Below are positions 30,824 to 39,137 of a DNA stretch of 64,000 nucleotides, one piece after another. This DNA is from Clostridia bacterium (GTDB taxonomy: Bacteria; Bacillota; Clostridia; Christensenellales; Aristaeellaceae): positions 124,001 through 188,000 of the forward strand of contig JAFUFB010000022.1 in NCBI GenBank assembly GCA_017470145.1, given 5' to 3'. The notes under the pieces are model-generated. The model was not told the origin of the DNA and ran no database searches. It saw nothing but the letters and a program-made list of their open reading frames with translations. Every line of letters starts with the position of its first letter. Positions within the stretch are counted from its first letter, which is position 1. The position numbers were made by a program, and so were the translations under genes.

Positions 30824-32002
30824 ATGATTCCGAACACGAACTATTCCCAGCTGAAAGAATCCTATCTCTTTTTCAATATTGCGCAAAAGACGAAAGCCTG
30901 GCAGGATCAGCACTCGGGACAACGATTGCTGCGCATGGGCATTGGGGATGTCAGCTTGCCGCTGAGCCCTGCTGTAATTTCCGCGCTCCATGGAGCAGTA
31001 GAGGACCAGGCAAAGGCCGGCTCTTTCCATGGCTACATGCCGGAATGTGGTGCTCCCTTCCTCCGGGAAGCCATCGCGGCTCATTATCAGACCAAAGGGG
31101 TAGATATTGATTCAGAGGAAGTCTTTGTATCCAGCGGCGCTAGCGATGAACTGGGAGATATTCTGGATCTCTTTCAGCGGGGCCAGACCGTGGCGATCAT
31201 GGAGCCCGCTTACCCTGCCTATGTGGATGCGAATCTGATGGCTGGGAATCGTATTCTAAAAGTGGAAGCCAGCCAGGAACAAGGCTTTCTTCCGCTGCCG
31301 GAGGAGGGGCTGGAGGCTGATCTGATATACATCTGTTCCCCAAACAATCCTACTGGAGCGGCTTATGACCGGGAACAATTGCGCAAATGGGTGGATTTTG
31401 CGAACCAGAAGGATGCCGTGATCCTGTTTGATGCGGCTTATGAAGCTTTTATCGAGGATCCAGAGGTGCCTCATAGTATATTTGAAATCGAAGGAGCCAA
31501 AACCTGTGCCATTGAAATCTGCTCTCTTTCTAAGACTGCGGGTTTCACCGGCACCCGGTGTGGATATACGATTATCCCGAGGGAATTGACCCGGGGTGGA
31601 ATGAATTTGCGGCAGATGTGGATTCGCAACCGGACGACGAAAACCAATGGTGTTTCCTATATCATCCAGAAGGGAGCCGCTGCTGTGTTTACTCCGGAAG
31701 GTCAAGCCCAGATTCAGGAAAATCTTCGGATATACAAGGAGAACGCAAAAACATTGATGCGGGCTTTGGACACGACTGGAATTTGGTACACTGGGGGAAA
31801 GAACGCTCCCTACATTTGGATGCGCTGCCCCGCGGGGATGGACAGCTGGGCCTTTTTTGATCTTTTGCTGGATCGTGCCCAGATCGTCGGTACACCTGGA
31901 GAAGGTTTCGGAGCTTGTGGCCGGGACTTCTTCCGTTTTTCAACGTTTAGCTCCCCGCAGGATACAGCGGAAGCGGCCCAAAGGCTTGCGCACTTGCTAT
32001 GA
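30824..32002 (+). CDS. dapL: LL-diaminopimelate aminotransferase-like class I aminotransferase
   Basis: A PLP enzyme, most like DapL, which moves an amino group from glutamate to tetrahydrodipicolinate to make LL-diaminopimelate for lysine and cell wall. The 392-residue protein starts MIPNTNYSQLKESYLFFNIA, with AAAGGAG 6 nt upstream; the frame opens earlier but has no RBS. Motifs: RMGIGDVSLPLSPAV, HGYMPECGAPFLREAI, SPNNPTGAAYDREQL, and the PLP lysine in SLSKTAGFTGTRCGY. Close relatives that act on other amino acids cannot be ruled out. Read through an ANTAR-like leader. Its TGA stop is the first codon of a family-2 repeat. Confidence 0.88.
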   Translation: MIPNTNYSQLKESYLFFNIAQKTKAWQDQHSGQRLLRMGIGDVSLPLSPAVISALHGAVEDQAKAGSFHGYMPECGAPFLREAIAAHYQTKGVDIDSEEVFVSSGASDELGDILDLFQRGQTVAIMEPAYPAYVDANLMAGNRILKVEASQEQGFLPLPEEGLEADLIYICSPNNPTGAAYDREQLRKWVDFANQKDAVILFDAAYEAFIEDPEVPHSIFEIEGAKTCAIEICSLSKTAGFTGTRCGYTIIPRELTRGGMNLRQMWIRNRTTKTNGVSYIIQKGAAAVFTPEGQAQIQENLRIYKENAKTLMRALDTTGIWYTGGKNAPYIWMRCPAGMDSWAFFDLLLDRAQIVGTPGEGFGACGRDFFRFSTFSSPQDTAEAAQRLAHLL

Positions 32003-32030
32003 AATGAAAAAAGTCCGTCTCTATGTTTCA
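32000..32030. repeat. Dispersed repeat (family 2), diverged single unit
   Basis: TGAAATGAAAAAAGTCCGTC followed by TCTATGTTTCA. The leading TGA is the dapL stop codon. It fills the 34-bp gap before the convergent MATE gene. Confidence 0.65.
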
Positions 32031-32036
32031 GAGGAA

Positions 32037-33392
32037 TTATTTTGCGATTAGACGAATCACTCTGTCATAGATGATGTAGGAAATGATGACATTGAGAACA
32101 TCCGCGACAGCCTGGGTCCACACGATGCCAGTCATGCCAAAGAAATGATCCAGCAGGAACAGAAGGGGGATATTGAGCCCGATTTGACGGATGGCTGCCA
32201 GCCAGAAGGATTCCTTCCCCCGGTTCACCGCCTGCATGAAATTGACCATGTTAAAGCTGAGAAACATGAAGGGCGTGGCGAAACATCTGGCTCGGAGAAA
32301 ATCAGTGCCCAGGGCGACGGTCTCCGCGTTGTTTATAAACGCGGAAATCAGTTCATCCGCGAAGACATAGTACAGCAGGACGCTGATGGCGGCGATGACA
32401 AGTCCCGCGACTCGGGCCGCGGTAAAGAAGGCTTTCATCCGCTTGATATCCCCCGAGGCGAAGTTATACGCAATGAGGGGGATCATTCCCAGGCAAATTC
32501 CGATGCCGATGTTCAGGGGAAAACGTTCTACCTTCTGTACGATACCGATGGCGGCCAGTTCCAGGTCTCCGTGGGAAGAGGATAACCGATTGATTACGAT
32601 GTTTGTCAGATCAAACAGGAACACGCTTAATGCCGCGGGCACGCCGATGGAAAAGATGTTCCTCCGGGATTCTGGACGAATGCGCCCCAGCCGCTTCGGA
32701 AGCGCCAGGACAGAATCGGAGCGGACACGCCGGTATACCAGGATGAAGTACCCGAGGGAAACGAAACTGGAAAGCATGGTTGCGATGCCGGCGCCCATTA
32801 CCTGAAAGCCATTCGGCAGGATCAGGAACATGAAGAGGGGATCCAACGCGATGTTCAGCACGCCCCCAAAGCTCATGCCGAAAGCGGCCTCCCGGGAATA
32901 TCCTACATTCCGCAACAGAAAGGACATAGCGGTATTGACTACATTTGCCAGTCCGCCAATCACCACCACAAATATCAAATACTGCCGGGCAAAACCGATG
33001 GTGTTTTCGCTGGCACCCAGCAACCGCAGCAGTGGATTCATGAAAACAAGACAGAGCAGGGAGAAGATGAGGGCGGACAGCGTGGCGATGACCAGGGTCC
33101 AGGAGGCGACACGCTTCGCTTCCTCCTCATCCTTTTGTCCCAGCAGGCGAACGACCAGGCTCCCGCCGCCGACACCGAAGAGATTTCCCAGCGCGCCAGC
33201 CATCAGGAAGACAGTTAGCACCAGGGAGGAGGCCGCCACCATATATGGATTCCCGGTCCGCCCAATAAACCAGGTATCTGCCATGTTGTAAATCAGCGTG
33301 ATCAGCTGGCTGATGATGGTCGGAATGGCCATCCGGGTAAGCGCCTTGGAGACGGGCATCCGTTCAAACAGTTCTGTTTTATCATTCACCAT
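32037..33392 (-). CDS. MATE-family efflux transporter
   Basis: A 451-residue inner-membrane protein with about 12 hydrophobic helices in two homologous halves. The N-terminal half has the typical SKALTRMAIPTIISQLITLIYNMADTW start and MVAASSLVLTV; the second half repeats the pattern (NIFSIGVPAALSVFLFDLTN). MATE proteins export drugs or metabolites using H+ or Na+ gradients; given the sodium-type ATP synthase, Na+ is plausible here but not shown. GGGAGG lies 12 nt before the ATG. A possible promoter (TTTACG-17-TATGAT, minus strand) lies near 33465-33500. Confidence 0.9.
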   Translation of the reverse strand: MVNDKTELFERMPVSKALTRMAIPTIISQLITLIYNMADTWFIGRTGNPYMVAASSLVLTVFLMAGALGNLFGVGGGSLVVRLLGQKDEEEAKRVASWTLVIATLSALIFSLLCLVFMNPLLRLLGASENTIGFARQYLIFVVVIGGLANVVNTAMSFLLRNVGYSREAAFGMSFGGVLNIALDPLFMFLILPNGFQVMGAGIATMLSSFVSLGYFILVYRRVRSDSVLALPKRLGRIRPESRRNIFSIGVPAALSVFLFDLTNIVINRLSSSHGDLELAAIGIVQKVERFPLNIGIGICLGMIPLIAYNFASGDIKRMKAFFTAARVAGLVIAAISVLLYYVFADELISAFINNAETVALGTDFLRARCFATPFMFLSFNMVNFMQAVNRGKESFWLAAIRQIGLNIPLLFLLDHFFGMTGIVWTQAVADVLNVIISYIIYDRVIRLIAK

Positions 33393-33525
33393 CTTGATTC
33401 ATTGCCTCCCTAAGAGAATCCAAATCATCCCGGTCTGTTTTGCGCGTCGGAATCATGCGGCCCTATCATAGCAAGAAACAGGAAAAGCGTAAAGGTAGTG
33501 TTCCATAGAATTTTAATAAAGACAT

Positions 33526-33552
33526 TGAAACGAAGGTCGTCCCCATGTCTCA
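33526..33552. repeat. Dispersed repeat (family 2), degenerate unit
   Basis: TGAAACGAAGGTCGTCCCCA followed by TGTCTCA, a decayed copy in the MATE-sigma intergenic gap (33393-33643). Apart from this and the promoters, nothing is seen there. Confidence 0.5.
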
Positions 33553-33582
33553 TTTGCAGGAACCATTTCTCTGAAAATCGAA

Positions 33583-33610
33583 TGTAACGAAATGTTGACT
33601 TCCGCGTCTA
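33583..33610 (+). promoter_or_regulatory. ECF-type promoter of the sigma/anti-sigma pair
   Basis: TGTAAC (33583-33588), 16-nt spacer, CGTCTA (33605-33610). This resembles ECF promoters (TGAAAC-16-CGTC) and suggests autoregulation by the sigma factor encoded 34 nt downstream. Confidence 0.6.
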
Positions 33611-33643
33611 ATCTGTGAAATCTGACCGAAGGGAGGTGGGGAA

Positions 33644-34129
33644 GTGACACAGGAACAATGTGCCCGGCTCTATGAGACCTGTTATATGCGGGTTTTCTCC
33701 TATGTCATGACCCTGGCCGGGGATCGGTCGCTGGCGGAAGAGATTACGCAAGAAACCTTCTACCGCGCCTTCACCCATCAGCGGGATTTCCGGGGTGAAT
33801 CGGATGAAGTTACCTGGCTGTGTGCAATCGCTAAAAACCTTTTCGTGGACGAAACGCGAAGGCAGAGCCGGCGAGGGCAGATCTCCAAGGAAATGCCTGA
33901 CCCGATAAAAAGCGTGGCAAAAACTGTGGAGGATCGGGATTCCTCCTTCCGGATCCATCTGGCGTTGCACGCCCTGGAGGACCCCTACAAAGAGGTGTTC
34001 GAGCTGCGGGTATTCGGAGAGCTGAGTTTTCGGGAGATTGGCATGATATTCGGAAGGACTGAAAACTGGGCCAGAGTCACTTATCACCGAGCCAGAATCA
34101 AGTTAAGGGAAAGGATGGGCGAAGCATGA
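33644..34129 (+). CDS. ECF RNA polymerase sigma factor
   Basis: A 161-residue sigma-70 family protein with region 2 (YMRVFSYVMTLAGDRSLAEEITQETFYRAF; -10 binding) and region 4 (DPYKEVFELRVFGELSFREI, then GRTENWARVTYHRARIKLRE; -35 binding) and nothing in between, which is the ECF layout. GTG start after GGGAGGTGGGG. The stop overlaps the start of the anti-sigma gene (ATGA), and an ECF-like promoter lies upstream. The signal it answers to is unknown. Confidence 0.92.
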   Translation: MTQEQCARLYETCYMRVFSYVMTLAGDRSLAEEITQETFYRAFTHQRDFRGESDEVTWLCAIAKNLFVDETRRQSRRGQISKEMPDPIKSVAKTVEDRDSSFRIHLALHALEDPYKEVFELRVFGELSFREIGMIFGRTENWARVTYHRARIKLRERMGEA

Positions 34130-34857
34130 AAATAGATTGTGAGATCATTCGGGATCTGTTGCCACTGTATGTGGACGATATCTGCAGCGATCAAAGCCGG
34201 CAGGCGGTCGATGAACATCTACGGGAATGCGCCGAATGCAAGCAGATGCTCCATCAGCTGCAGGCGACGGAGATTGAAACGGATTTGCAAGCAGAAAAAC
34301 AGGATGTCATCGGTTACGGTGTTCGTCGATTCAAGCAGATGACCGCAAAAACGGGCATCACCACCTCTGGATTGCTCATGATCCCCCTGCTGGCGCTGCT
34401 GCTGATCAATTTGATAGCCGGATCCCAGCTGGGCTGGTTCCTGATCCTGCTGGCTTCGTTGGCGGTGGCGGCCAGCGTGATTGCCGTACCGATTTTAGCG
34501 CCAGAAAGCAAGCTGTTCTGGACCCTGTGTGCCTTTACCGCCAGCACGGAGTTGCTGTTGGCGGTGATCTGTCTGGTATCTCGGGGAAATTGGTTCTGGA
34601 TTGCTGGCAGCGCTGTGCTGTTCGGGCTGGCTGTTTGTTTCCTGCCCTGGGCGATTAAGGCAAAGCCACTGCGGAGGTGGGTGGGCAACAAGAACCGGGC
34701 GCTGATTGTTTTGACCGTGGATGGACTTCTTTTTCTGAATATGATGACGGCGATCATGCTCTATCGTCGGCATGGTTTCAGCTTCTGGCCAACGGTTGGC
34801 ATCGTCGCGGGGGTTACACTCCTTGGACTCTATGTAAAGAAACACAGGAGCCAATGA
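34126..34857 (+). CDS. Anti-sigma factor with zinc-finger (zf-HC2) and membrane domain
   Basis: A 243-residue partner of the ECF factor. The N-terminus MKIDCEIIRDLLPLYVDDIC and VDEHLRECAECKQML contain the His-x3-Cys-x2-Cys zinc motif of ZAS anti-sigma domains, which bind sigma in the cytosol. After residue 80 there are about six hydrophobic segments (starting GLLMIPLLALLLINLIAGS), so the sensor part sits in the membrane. The start overlaps the sigma stop. The stop TGA at 34855 begins TGAAACAGGGAACGGC, which looks like a decayed family-2 repeat. Confidence 0.88.
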   Translation: MKIDCEIIRDLLPLYVDDICSDQSRQAVDEHLRECAECKQMLHQLQATEIETDLQAEKQDVIGYGVRRFKQMTAKTGITTSGLLMIPLLALLLINLIAGSQLGWFLILLASLAVAASVIAVPILAPESKLFWTLCAFTASTELLLAVICLVSRGNWFWIAGSAVLFGLAVCFLPWAIKAKPLRRWVGNKNRALIVLTVDGLLFLNMMTAIMLYRRHGFSFWPTVGIVAGVTLLGLYVKKHRSQ

Positions 34858-34899
34858 AACAGGGAACGGCGCTTCACCCTCGGGTGGGGCGCTTCTTTT

Positions 34900-34959
34900 T
34901 GAAACACGGGGACGGTCTTTTTCGTTTCATGAAACAAAAAAGACCGTCCCTCTGTTTCA
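34900..34959. repeat. Dispersed repeat (family 2), inverted pair between convergent genes
   Basis: Arms TGAAACACGGGGACGGTC... (34900-34929) and TGAAACAAAAAAGACCGTCC... (34930-34959) abut with no spacer. T-runs inside both arms mean the dyad could end transcription from both sides (anti-sigma gene and DUF234 gene). Confidence 0.85.
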
Positions 34960-34964
34960 TAATC

Positions 34965-36326
34965 CTACATAGCATATAGATCATCCCCTGTAATATAGCG
35001 TACTCCGGGCTCTCTCTCCACAAATCCTGACGCAGATATAAAACCCAGTTCTTTTACGCGCAGATTCTGAATTTCTCGAACCTGACCCTGCTCTCTGTGA
35101 ATTTCATCCATCGTCAACGCGTGTTTTACATACTTCGCTTCGTACAGGGAATAGCTGTCACCCCAGCTAAGGGCGATATCAAACTCCCGGTTGTGCTTCT
35201 GTACAGGGTCATCATAGTAATATGTCCCGATGTTGTGAATCCCTGGCAGGTTGCCTTCCCTGGCTTGCAGCGAAAAGTATTCCCTGCAAAGCGCTTCGAA
35301 GCGATGAGATATAAAAGTGATCAGCGTAGGCTGGATAATGGAATCATAGAATGCTTCCGCGCCAATCATTCGCAATGCGCTGGTATTTCGATAGATATAC
35401 GTGAAGTAAAACCGGAGAAGATTATCATTCAACTCATAGGATGCTTTCCGTGCCTCCTGCGGATAGTTAATGGGATTATTCTTCTGCACTAATTCCAATT
35501 CACTGAGAACCTTCAGCTGTTTTGCCAAATTGCCGTTCTTTTCCATCCCCAGCAGGGACTCGATTTCCTTGTAACGTTTTCTGCCGTTTCCCAGAACGCC
35601 AAAGATGCGCTCCGCATTGATCGGAATGCTGTAATCTGAGATCAGCAGCCGGGATGCATACAGGGACACCGGGTGTTCCTCGTTCAGCACGGTGTTAATC
35701 ATGTTCTCTCGCAGCGATAGTTCGGGGTTCAGATGCTTGAGCACATAAGGCGTTCCGCCGAACACAGCATGAACCCCGATCTTATCATAAACCGACTGAT
35801 CAGCATAAAATTTCGACGCCGTTCGATAATCCAGGTCATTCAGGCGGAGCACCAACTGAAAGCGGCCATATAGCGCGCTTTTCTCCTCCAGCATCTGTTT
35901 CATCATTCCTACATGAGATCCGCAAAGAATCAGTCTGAGCGTGTTCAGGCCCTGATCAATGATGCTCTGAAAAACAGAATCGACCGTTTCGGCTGGCGTC
36001 AATGCCTTTAGATAGGGATATTCATCAATGACAATGGTCATTTCCCGAGAAAGGGATTTCAAGTAGGCAAATAGCTCCCGAAAGCCAGGAAAGGATATCA
36101 TGGCAGGGAGCACACCGGTGCGAACCAATTCAGCAGTCATACTCGTCAGGTTGTCCTCCATGCTGCCCTGGATGCACTCATAATAAATATAGGGCTGATC
36201 CCTCAGTGTTTCCAGAATGAGCGCAGTTTTTCCAACCTTCCGCTTTCCATAAATCATGATAGCGGTGTTCTTCGCCCGTAAAACATCTTGTAGCCGCTGC
36301 TTTTCTTTTTCGCGCCCAATGAACAT
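34965..36326 (-). CDS. DUF234-type AAA ATPase with nuclease-like C-terminus
   Basis: A 453-residue protein of the ATPase_2/DUF234 family. Residues 1-230: MFIGREKEKQRLQDVL start, Walker A YGKRKVGKTALI, Walker B TIVIDEYPYL, and LILCGSHVGMMKQML. A winged-helix region follows (about 240-300). The C-terminus carries REFDIALSWGDSYSLYEAKY, where Asp and Glu-x-Lys fit a PD-(D/E)XK nuclease core. The family is common in bacteria and archaea with no settled function. Base composition is clearly more AT-rich than neighbours, suggesting transfer. It has a perfect consensus promoter and downstream repeats (36361-36438). Confidence 0.85.
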   Translation of the reverse strand: MFIGREKEKQRLQDVLRAKNTAIMIYGKRKVGKTALILETLRDQPYIYYECIQGSMEDNLTSMTAELVRTGVLPAMISFPGFRELFAYLKSLSREMTIVIDEYPYLKALTPAETVDSVFQSIIDQGLNTLRLILCGSHVGMMKQMLEEKSALYGRFQLVLRLNDLDYRTASKFYADQSVYDKIGVHAVFGGTPYVLKHLNPELSLRENMINTVLNEEHPVSLYASRLLISDYSIPINAERIFGVLGNGRKRYKEIESLLGMEKNGNLAKQLKVLSELELVQKNNPINYPQEARKASYELNDNLLRFYFTYIYRNTSALRMIGAEAFYDSIIQPTLITFISHRFEALCREYFSLQAREGNLPGIHNIGTYYYDDPVQKHNREFDIALSWGDSYSLYEAKYVKHALTMDEIHREQGQVREIQNLRVKELGFISASGFVEREPGVRYITGDDLYAM

Positions 36327-36360
36327 TTTTTCATTCCCCGTTTTCTTTTTGCGTACTTTG

Positions 36361-36408
36361 CTGAATTCGATATCACTGAAATCATTTTCACTGAAATTAA
36401 ATTCAGCT
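36361..36408 (-). promoter_or_regulatory. Repeat cluster between promoter and start of the DUF234 gene
   Basis: On the minus strand, TTTCAGTGA occurs twice at a 15-nt period, flanked by GCTGAATT and AATTCAGC, which are inverted to each other. Position right after the -10 box suits an operator or an RNA element. Confidence 0.5.
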
Positions 36409-36409
36409 A

Positions 36410-36438
36410 ATTATAATCACTCTGATACCGTATGTCAA
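36410..36438 (-). promoter_or_regulatory. Consensus promoter of the DUF234 gene
   Basis: Minus strand: TTGACA (36433-36438), 17-nt spacer, TATAAT (36410-36415). Both hexamers are perfect. Confidence 0.85.
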
Positions 36439-36441
36439 TAC

Positions 36442-36471
36442 TGAAACGGAGGGACGGTCTTTTTCGCTTCA
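36442..36471. repeat. Dispersed repeat (family 2), single unit
   Basis: TGAAACGGAGGGACGGTCTT then TTTCGCTTCA, 30 bp, between the DUF234 promoter and the asnB leader. The gap 36327-36684 otherwise holds the two promoters and the asnB leader. Confidence 0.8.
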
Positions 36472-36500
36472 TAAATACAACAGGAGTACAGTTTATCCCA

Positions 36501-36575
36501 TTGACATGGGCAATTCGTCGGTGATAGTATTCAGGGCGAAAGGCAAGGGAGCCTGTTTGTTTCCCTTGCCTTTTT
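36501..36575 (+). promoter_or_regulatory. asnB leader: promoter, A1/G4 hexaloop hairpin and overlapping terminator
   Basis: TTGACA (36501-36506), 18-nt spacer, TAGTAT (36525-36530). Hairpin AGGC-AAGGGA-GCCT (36541-36554), hexaloop A1/G4. Terminator: GGCAAGGG (36542-36549) with CCCTTGCC (36563-36570), then TTTTT. The start codon is 110 nt further on, leaving an unusual 109-nt stretch in which I see no structure. Confidence 0.8.
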
Positions 36576-36684
36576 GTTTATTTTGGTTTATGGAAGGATG
36601 AAAAGGAGCGCGTTGGTTCCATCTGTCTCGTGGTTGGGCGGGAAAAAATGGCGCTGATTTCATCCTATGGGGGAGGTAGGACAG

Positions 36685-38265
36685 ATGTGCTGTATCGCGG
36701 GCGGAATCGGAAAGGGTATTACGCGGGAAAAGATGCTTCGAGCCATGGAGAAAACTGTTTCCAGAGGTCCTGATATGGAGAGGCTGGAAGCCATCCCCGA
36801 CGGATTTCTGGCTTTTCAGCGGCTGAGCATCATGGGATTGGACGAACGGGGCATGCAGCCCTTTCATTTAGGGCAAAGCCTGGTTGCCTGCAATGGCGAG
36901 GTCTATGATTTTCGCCCGCTGCGGGAGCGCCTGGCCAATCAATATGAATTTCGCAGCCAGAGCGATTGCGAGGTGCTGCTGCCGCTATATCAGGAATACG
37001 GGCTGGAAATGTTCCGCTGCCTGGACGCGGAATTTGCCCTGATCCTATGGGATGGGGAGCAGAATAAACTGATCGCGGCCAGGGATCCCATCGGCATTCG
37101 CCCCCTGTATTACGGGGAGATGCCTGAGGGCGGCATTCTTTTCGCCAGCGAGCCCAAGATGCTGGTAGGTCTCTGCCCTCAAATTCTCCCATTCCCGCCG
37201 GGCCACTATTGGGTGGACGGAGCGTTTGTGCCATATGCGGATCCCGCCCATGTGGACCAGTTCCGGATGATAACGGAAGCGGAAGCGGAACGGAATCTGC
37301 ACGATCTGTTGGTGGATGGGGTTCGTAAGCGGCTGGATGCGGACGCACCGGTGGGATTCCTGCTCTCCGGTGGATTGGATTCCTCCCTGGTCTGCGCTAT
37401 CGCGGCTCAGACGCTGAAAAAGCCGATTCGCACCTTCTCCATCGGTATGGATTTGGATGCTATCGACTTGAAATATGCCCGGCAGGTGGCGGAGTATATT
37501 GGCAGCGACCATACGGAGGTCATCATCTCTCAAAAAGACGTGATAGATGCGCTGGAGCCAGTCATCGCACTGCTGGGCACTTGGGATATCACGACGATTC
37601 GGGCTTCCATTGGGATGTATCTGGTGTGCAAATACATTCATGAGCATACGGATATTCGGGTGTTACTGACTGGAGAGATCAGCGACGAACTGTTCGGTTA
37701 TAAGTATACCGATTTCGCGCCATCTCCCTCGGAGTTCCAGCGGGAAGCGGAAAAGCGGATACGGGAATTGCATATGTATGACGTGCTGCGGGCGGATCGC
37801 TGTATCTCTGTAAACAGCCTGGAAGCCCGGGTTCCCTTTGGGGATCTGGCCTTCGTTCGCTATGCCATGAGCATTGATCCTGCCTTAAAGATGAATCGGC
37901 ATGACATGGGAAAATACCTGATTCGGCATGCTTTCGCGGAGGATCATCTGTTGCCGGAGGAAATTCTCTGGCGTCAAAAGGCTGCTTTCTCAGATGCGGT
38001 GGGCCATTCCATGGTCGATGATCTGAAAGCCCTGGCGGAGGAAACCTATACGGAGGAAGAACTCGAGATACGCAGACAAAAGTATGCGTATCGGCCGCCC
38101 TTCACTAAGGAGAGCCTCATGTATCGGGAAATCTTTGAAAAGCATTATCCCGGACAGGCGGAGATGATCAAGGACTATTGGATGCCAAACAAATCCTGGC
38201 CTGGGTGCGATGTGGATGATCCCTCCGCCCGGGTGCTAAAGAACTACGGAGACAGCGGGAAATGA
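36685..38265 (+). CDS. asnB: Asparagine synthase (glutamine-hydrolysing)
   Basis: Makes asparagine from aspartate, ATP and glutamine. The 526-residue protein starts at ATG 36685 after GGGGGAGG, exposing Cys2 (MCCIAGGIGKG) as nucleophile. The class II amidotransferase domain (1-190) has HxGxD-equivalent SRGPDMERL, CNGEVYDF and the REFILWD-like FALILWDGEQ; the synthetase domain (about 215-500) has the PP-loop LLSGGLDSSLVCAIA. Similar length to E. coli AsnB. It is read through an ANTAR-like leader, and its TGA stop opens a family-2 repeat. Confidence 0.94.
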   Translation: MCCIAGGIGKGITREKMLRAMEKTVSRGPDMERLEAIPDGFLAFQRLSIMGLDERGMQPFHLGQSLVACNGEVYDFRPLRERLANQYEFRSQSDCEVLLPLYQEYGLEMFRCLDAEFALILWDGEQNKLIAARDPIGIRPLYYGEMPEGGILFASEPKMLVGLCPQILPFPPGHYWVDGAFVPYADPAHVDQFRMITEAEAERNLHDLLVDGVRKRLDADAPVGFLLSGGLDSSLVCAIAAQTLKKPIRTFSIGMDLDAIDLKYARQVAEYIGSDHTEVIISQKDVIDALEPVIALLGTWDITTIRASIGMYLVCKYIHEHTDIRVLLTGEISDELFGYKYTDFAPSPSEFQREAEKRIRELHMYDVLRADRCISVNSLEARVPFGDLAFVRYAMSIDPALKMNRHDMGKYLIRHAFAEDHLLPEEILWRQKAAFSDAVGHSMVDDLKALAEETYTEEELEIRRQKYAYRPPFTKESLMYREIFEKHYPGQAEMIKDYWMPNKSWPGCDVDDPSARVLKNYGDSGK

Positions 38266-38289
38266 AACACGGGGACGGTCTATTTCCCT
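38263..38289. repeat. Dispersed repeat (family 2), truncated unit
   Basis: TGAAACACGGGGACGGTCTA then TTTCCC; the last bases of the unit are missing. The leading TGA is the asnB stop codon. Confidence 0.75.
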
Positions 38290-38313
38290 GCGTGGGCATC
38301 GCGATCATTGGCG

Positions 38314-38943
38314 CTATCTTGTGGCATAAAAAACGCATAGCTGCTCCAGCCGGTCAATGATCAGATCCTCCTGGCCGGTGGGCAGGACGCAGGAATCCGC
38401 TGGTTGATAGAGGATGGCGATCACGCCCGCGTCCTTGCCGCAGCCGATATCAATGCTTCGGTCGCCGATGTAGGCGGTTTCTGCGGGATCCAGATGATAT
38501 TTCTCCACCAGATAACGAACCCCTTCGCCGGAAGGCTTCGGGGCGAAGCCGTTCTCCCAGGTCACTACCTCCTGGAAGAATGGGCTGAGATGAAGTCGGT
38601 CCAGCAGGGCTGCGGTGGAAGCTCCCCGATGGGTATACACAAAATGCTTACCGCCCTGTTGCTGCAGTTGGTGCAGAACCATCTTCGCGCCGGGAATCAA
38701 CTGAATCCGGTCATCCCTCTCATGGCTGATGCTGCGATACTGCGCATACAGCGCTTCGTAATCCTCCCCGGTGCGGGAGGAAAGCTGCCGTAAGTATCCG
38801 GAAACAGAACCAGTCTTCACCAGGCGAAGAATCTCCTGCGCGGCATCCTTCACGCCAGCGCTGGCTGCTACATCCACCAGGCTGGATACAATCACGTCAT
38901 AAGAGTCGATCAAGGTTCCATCTAAATCCCAAATGTAATTCAT
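38314..38943 (-). CDS. HAD-superfamily hydrolase, phosphoglycolate-phosphatase type
   Basis: A 209-residue protein starting MNYIWDLDGTLIDSYDVIVS. GAGGAG lies 10 nt before this ATG but only 1 nt before the ATG three codons upstream, so the later start is preferred. Motif I WDLDGTLIDS, motif II Thr in VYTHRGAST, motif III Lys in APKPSGEGV, motif IV YIGDRSIDIGCGKDAG; a helical cap lies between I and II. It may remove phosphate from sugar phosphates or glycolate phosphate, or act on a nucleotide. No operon partner is evident. Confidence 0.87.
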   Translation of the reverse strand: MNYIWDLDGTLIDSYDVIVSSLVDVAASAGVKDAAQEILRLVKTGSVSGYLRQLSSRTGEDYEALYAQYRSISHERDDRIQLIPGAKMVLHQLQQQGGKHFVYTHRGASTAALLDRLHLSPFFQEVVTWENGFAPKPSGEGVRYLVEKYHLDPAETAYIGDRSIDIGCGKDAGVIAILYQPADSCVLPTGQEDLIIDRLEQLCVFYATR

Positions 38944-39086
38944 GCTAAACATACTCCTCGCGTAGTCATGCTGGATGATTCCGCACCGCCTGTAACCATA
39001 GATGCGCGGCTATCATACCAGCATCGACCCATTCACGCAAGCGTTCGGATCAAACAAGCGCTTCCAGGAAAAGCTTGTCCAAATAT

Positions 39087-39123
39087 CAAAAGCCGGGTTA
39101 CCCTTGGGGGGTAACCCGGCTTG
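39087..39123 (-). terminator. Terminator of the M16C peptidase gene
   Basis: A 12-bp arm AGCCGGGTTACC with its complement around a CCCAAGG-type loop, followed on the minus strand by TTTTGATATTT. Confidence 0.85.
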
Positions 39124-39137
39124 CTGTAAATCGTTAT

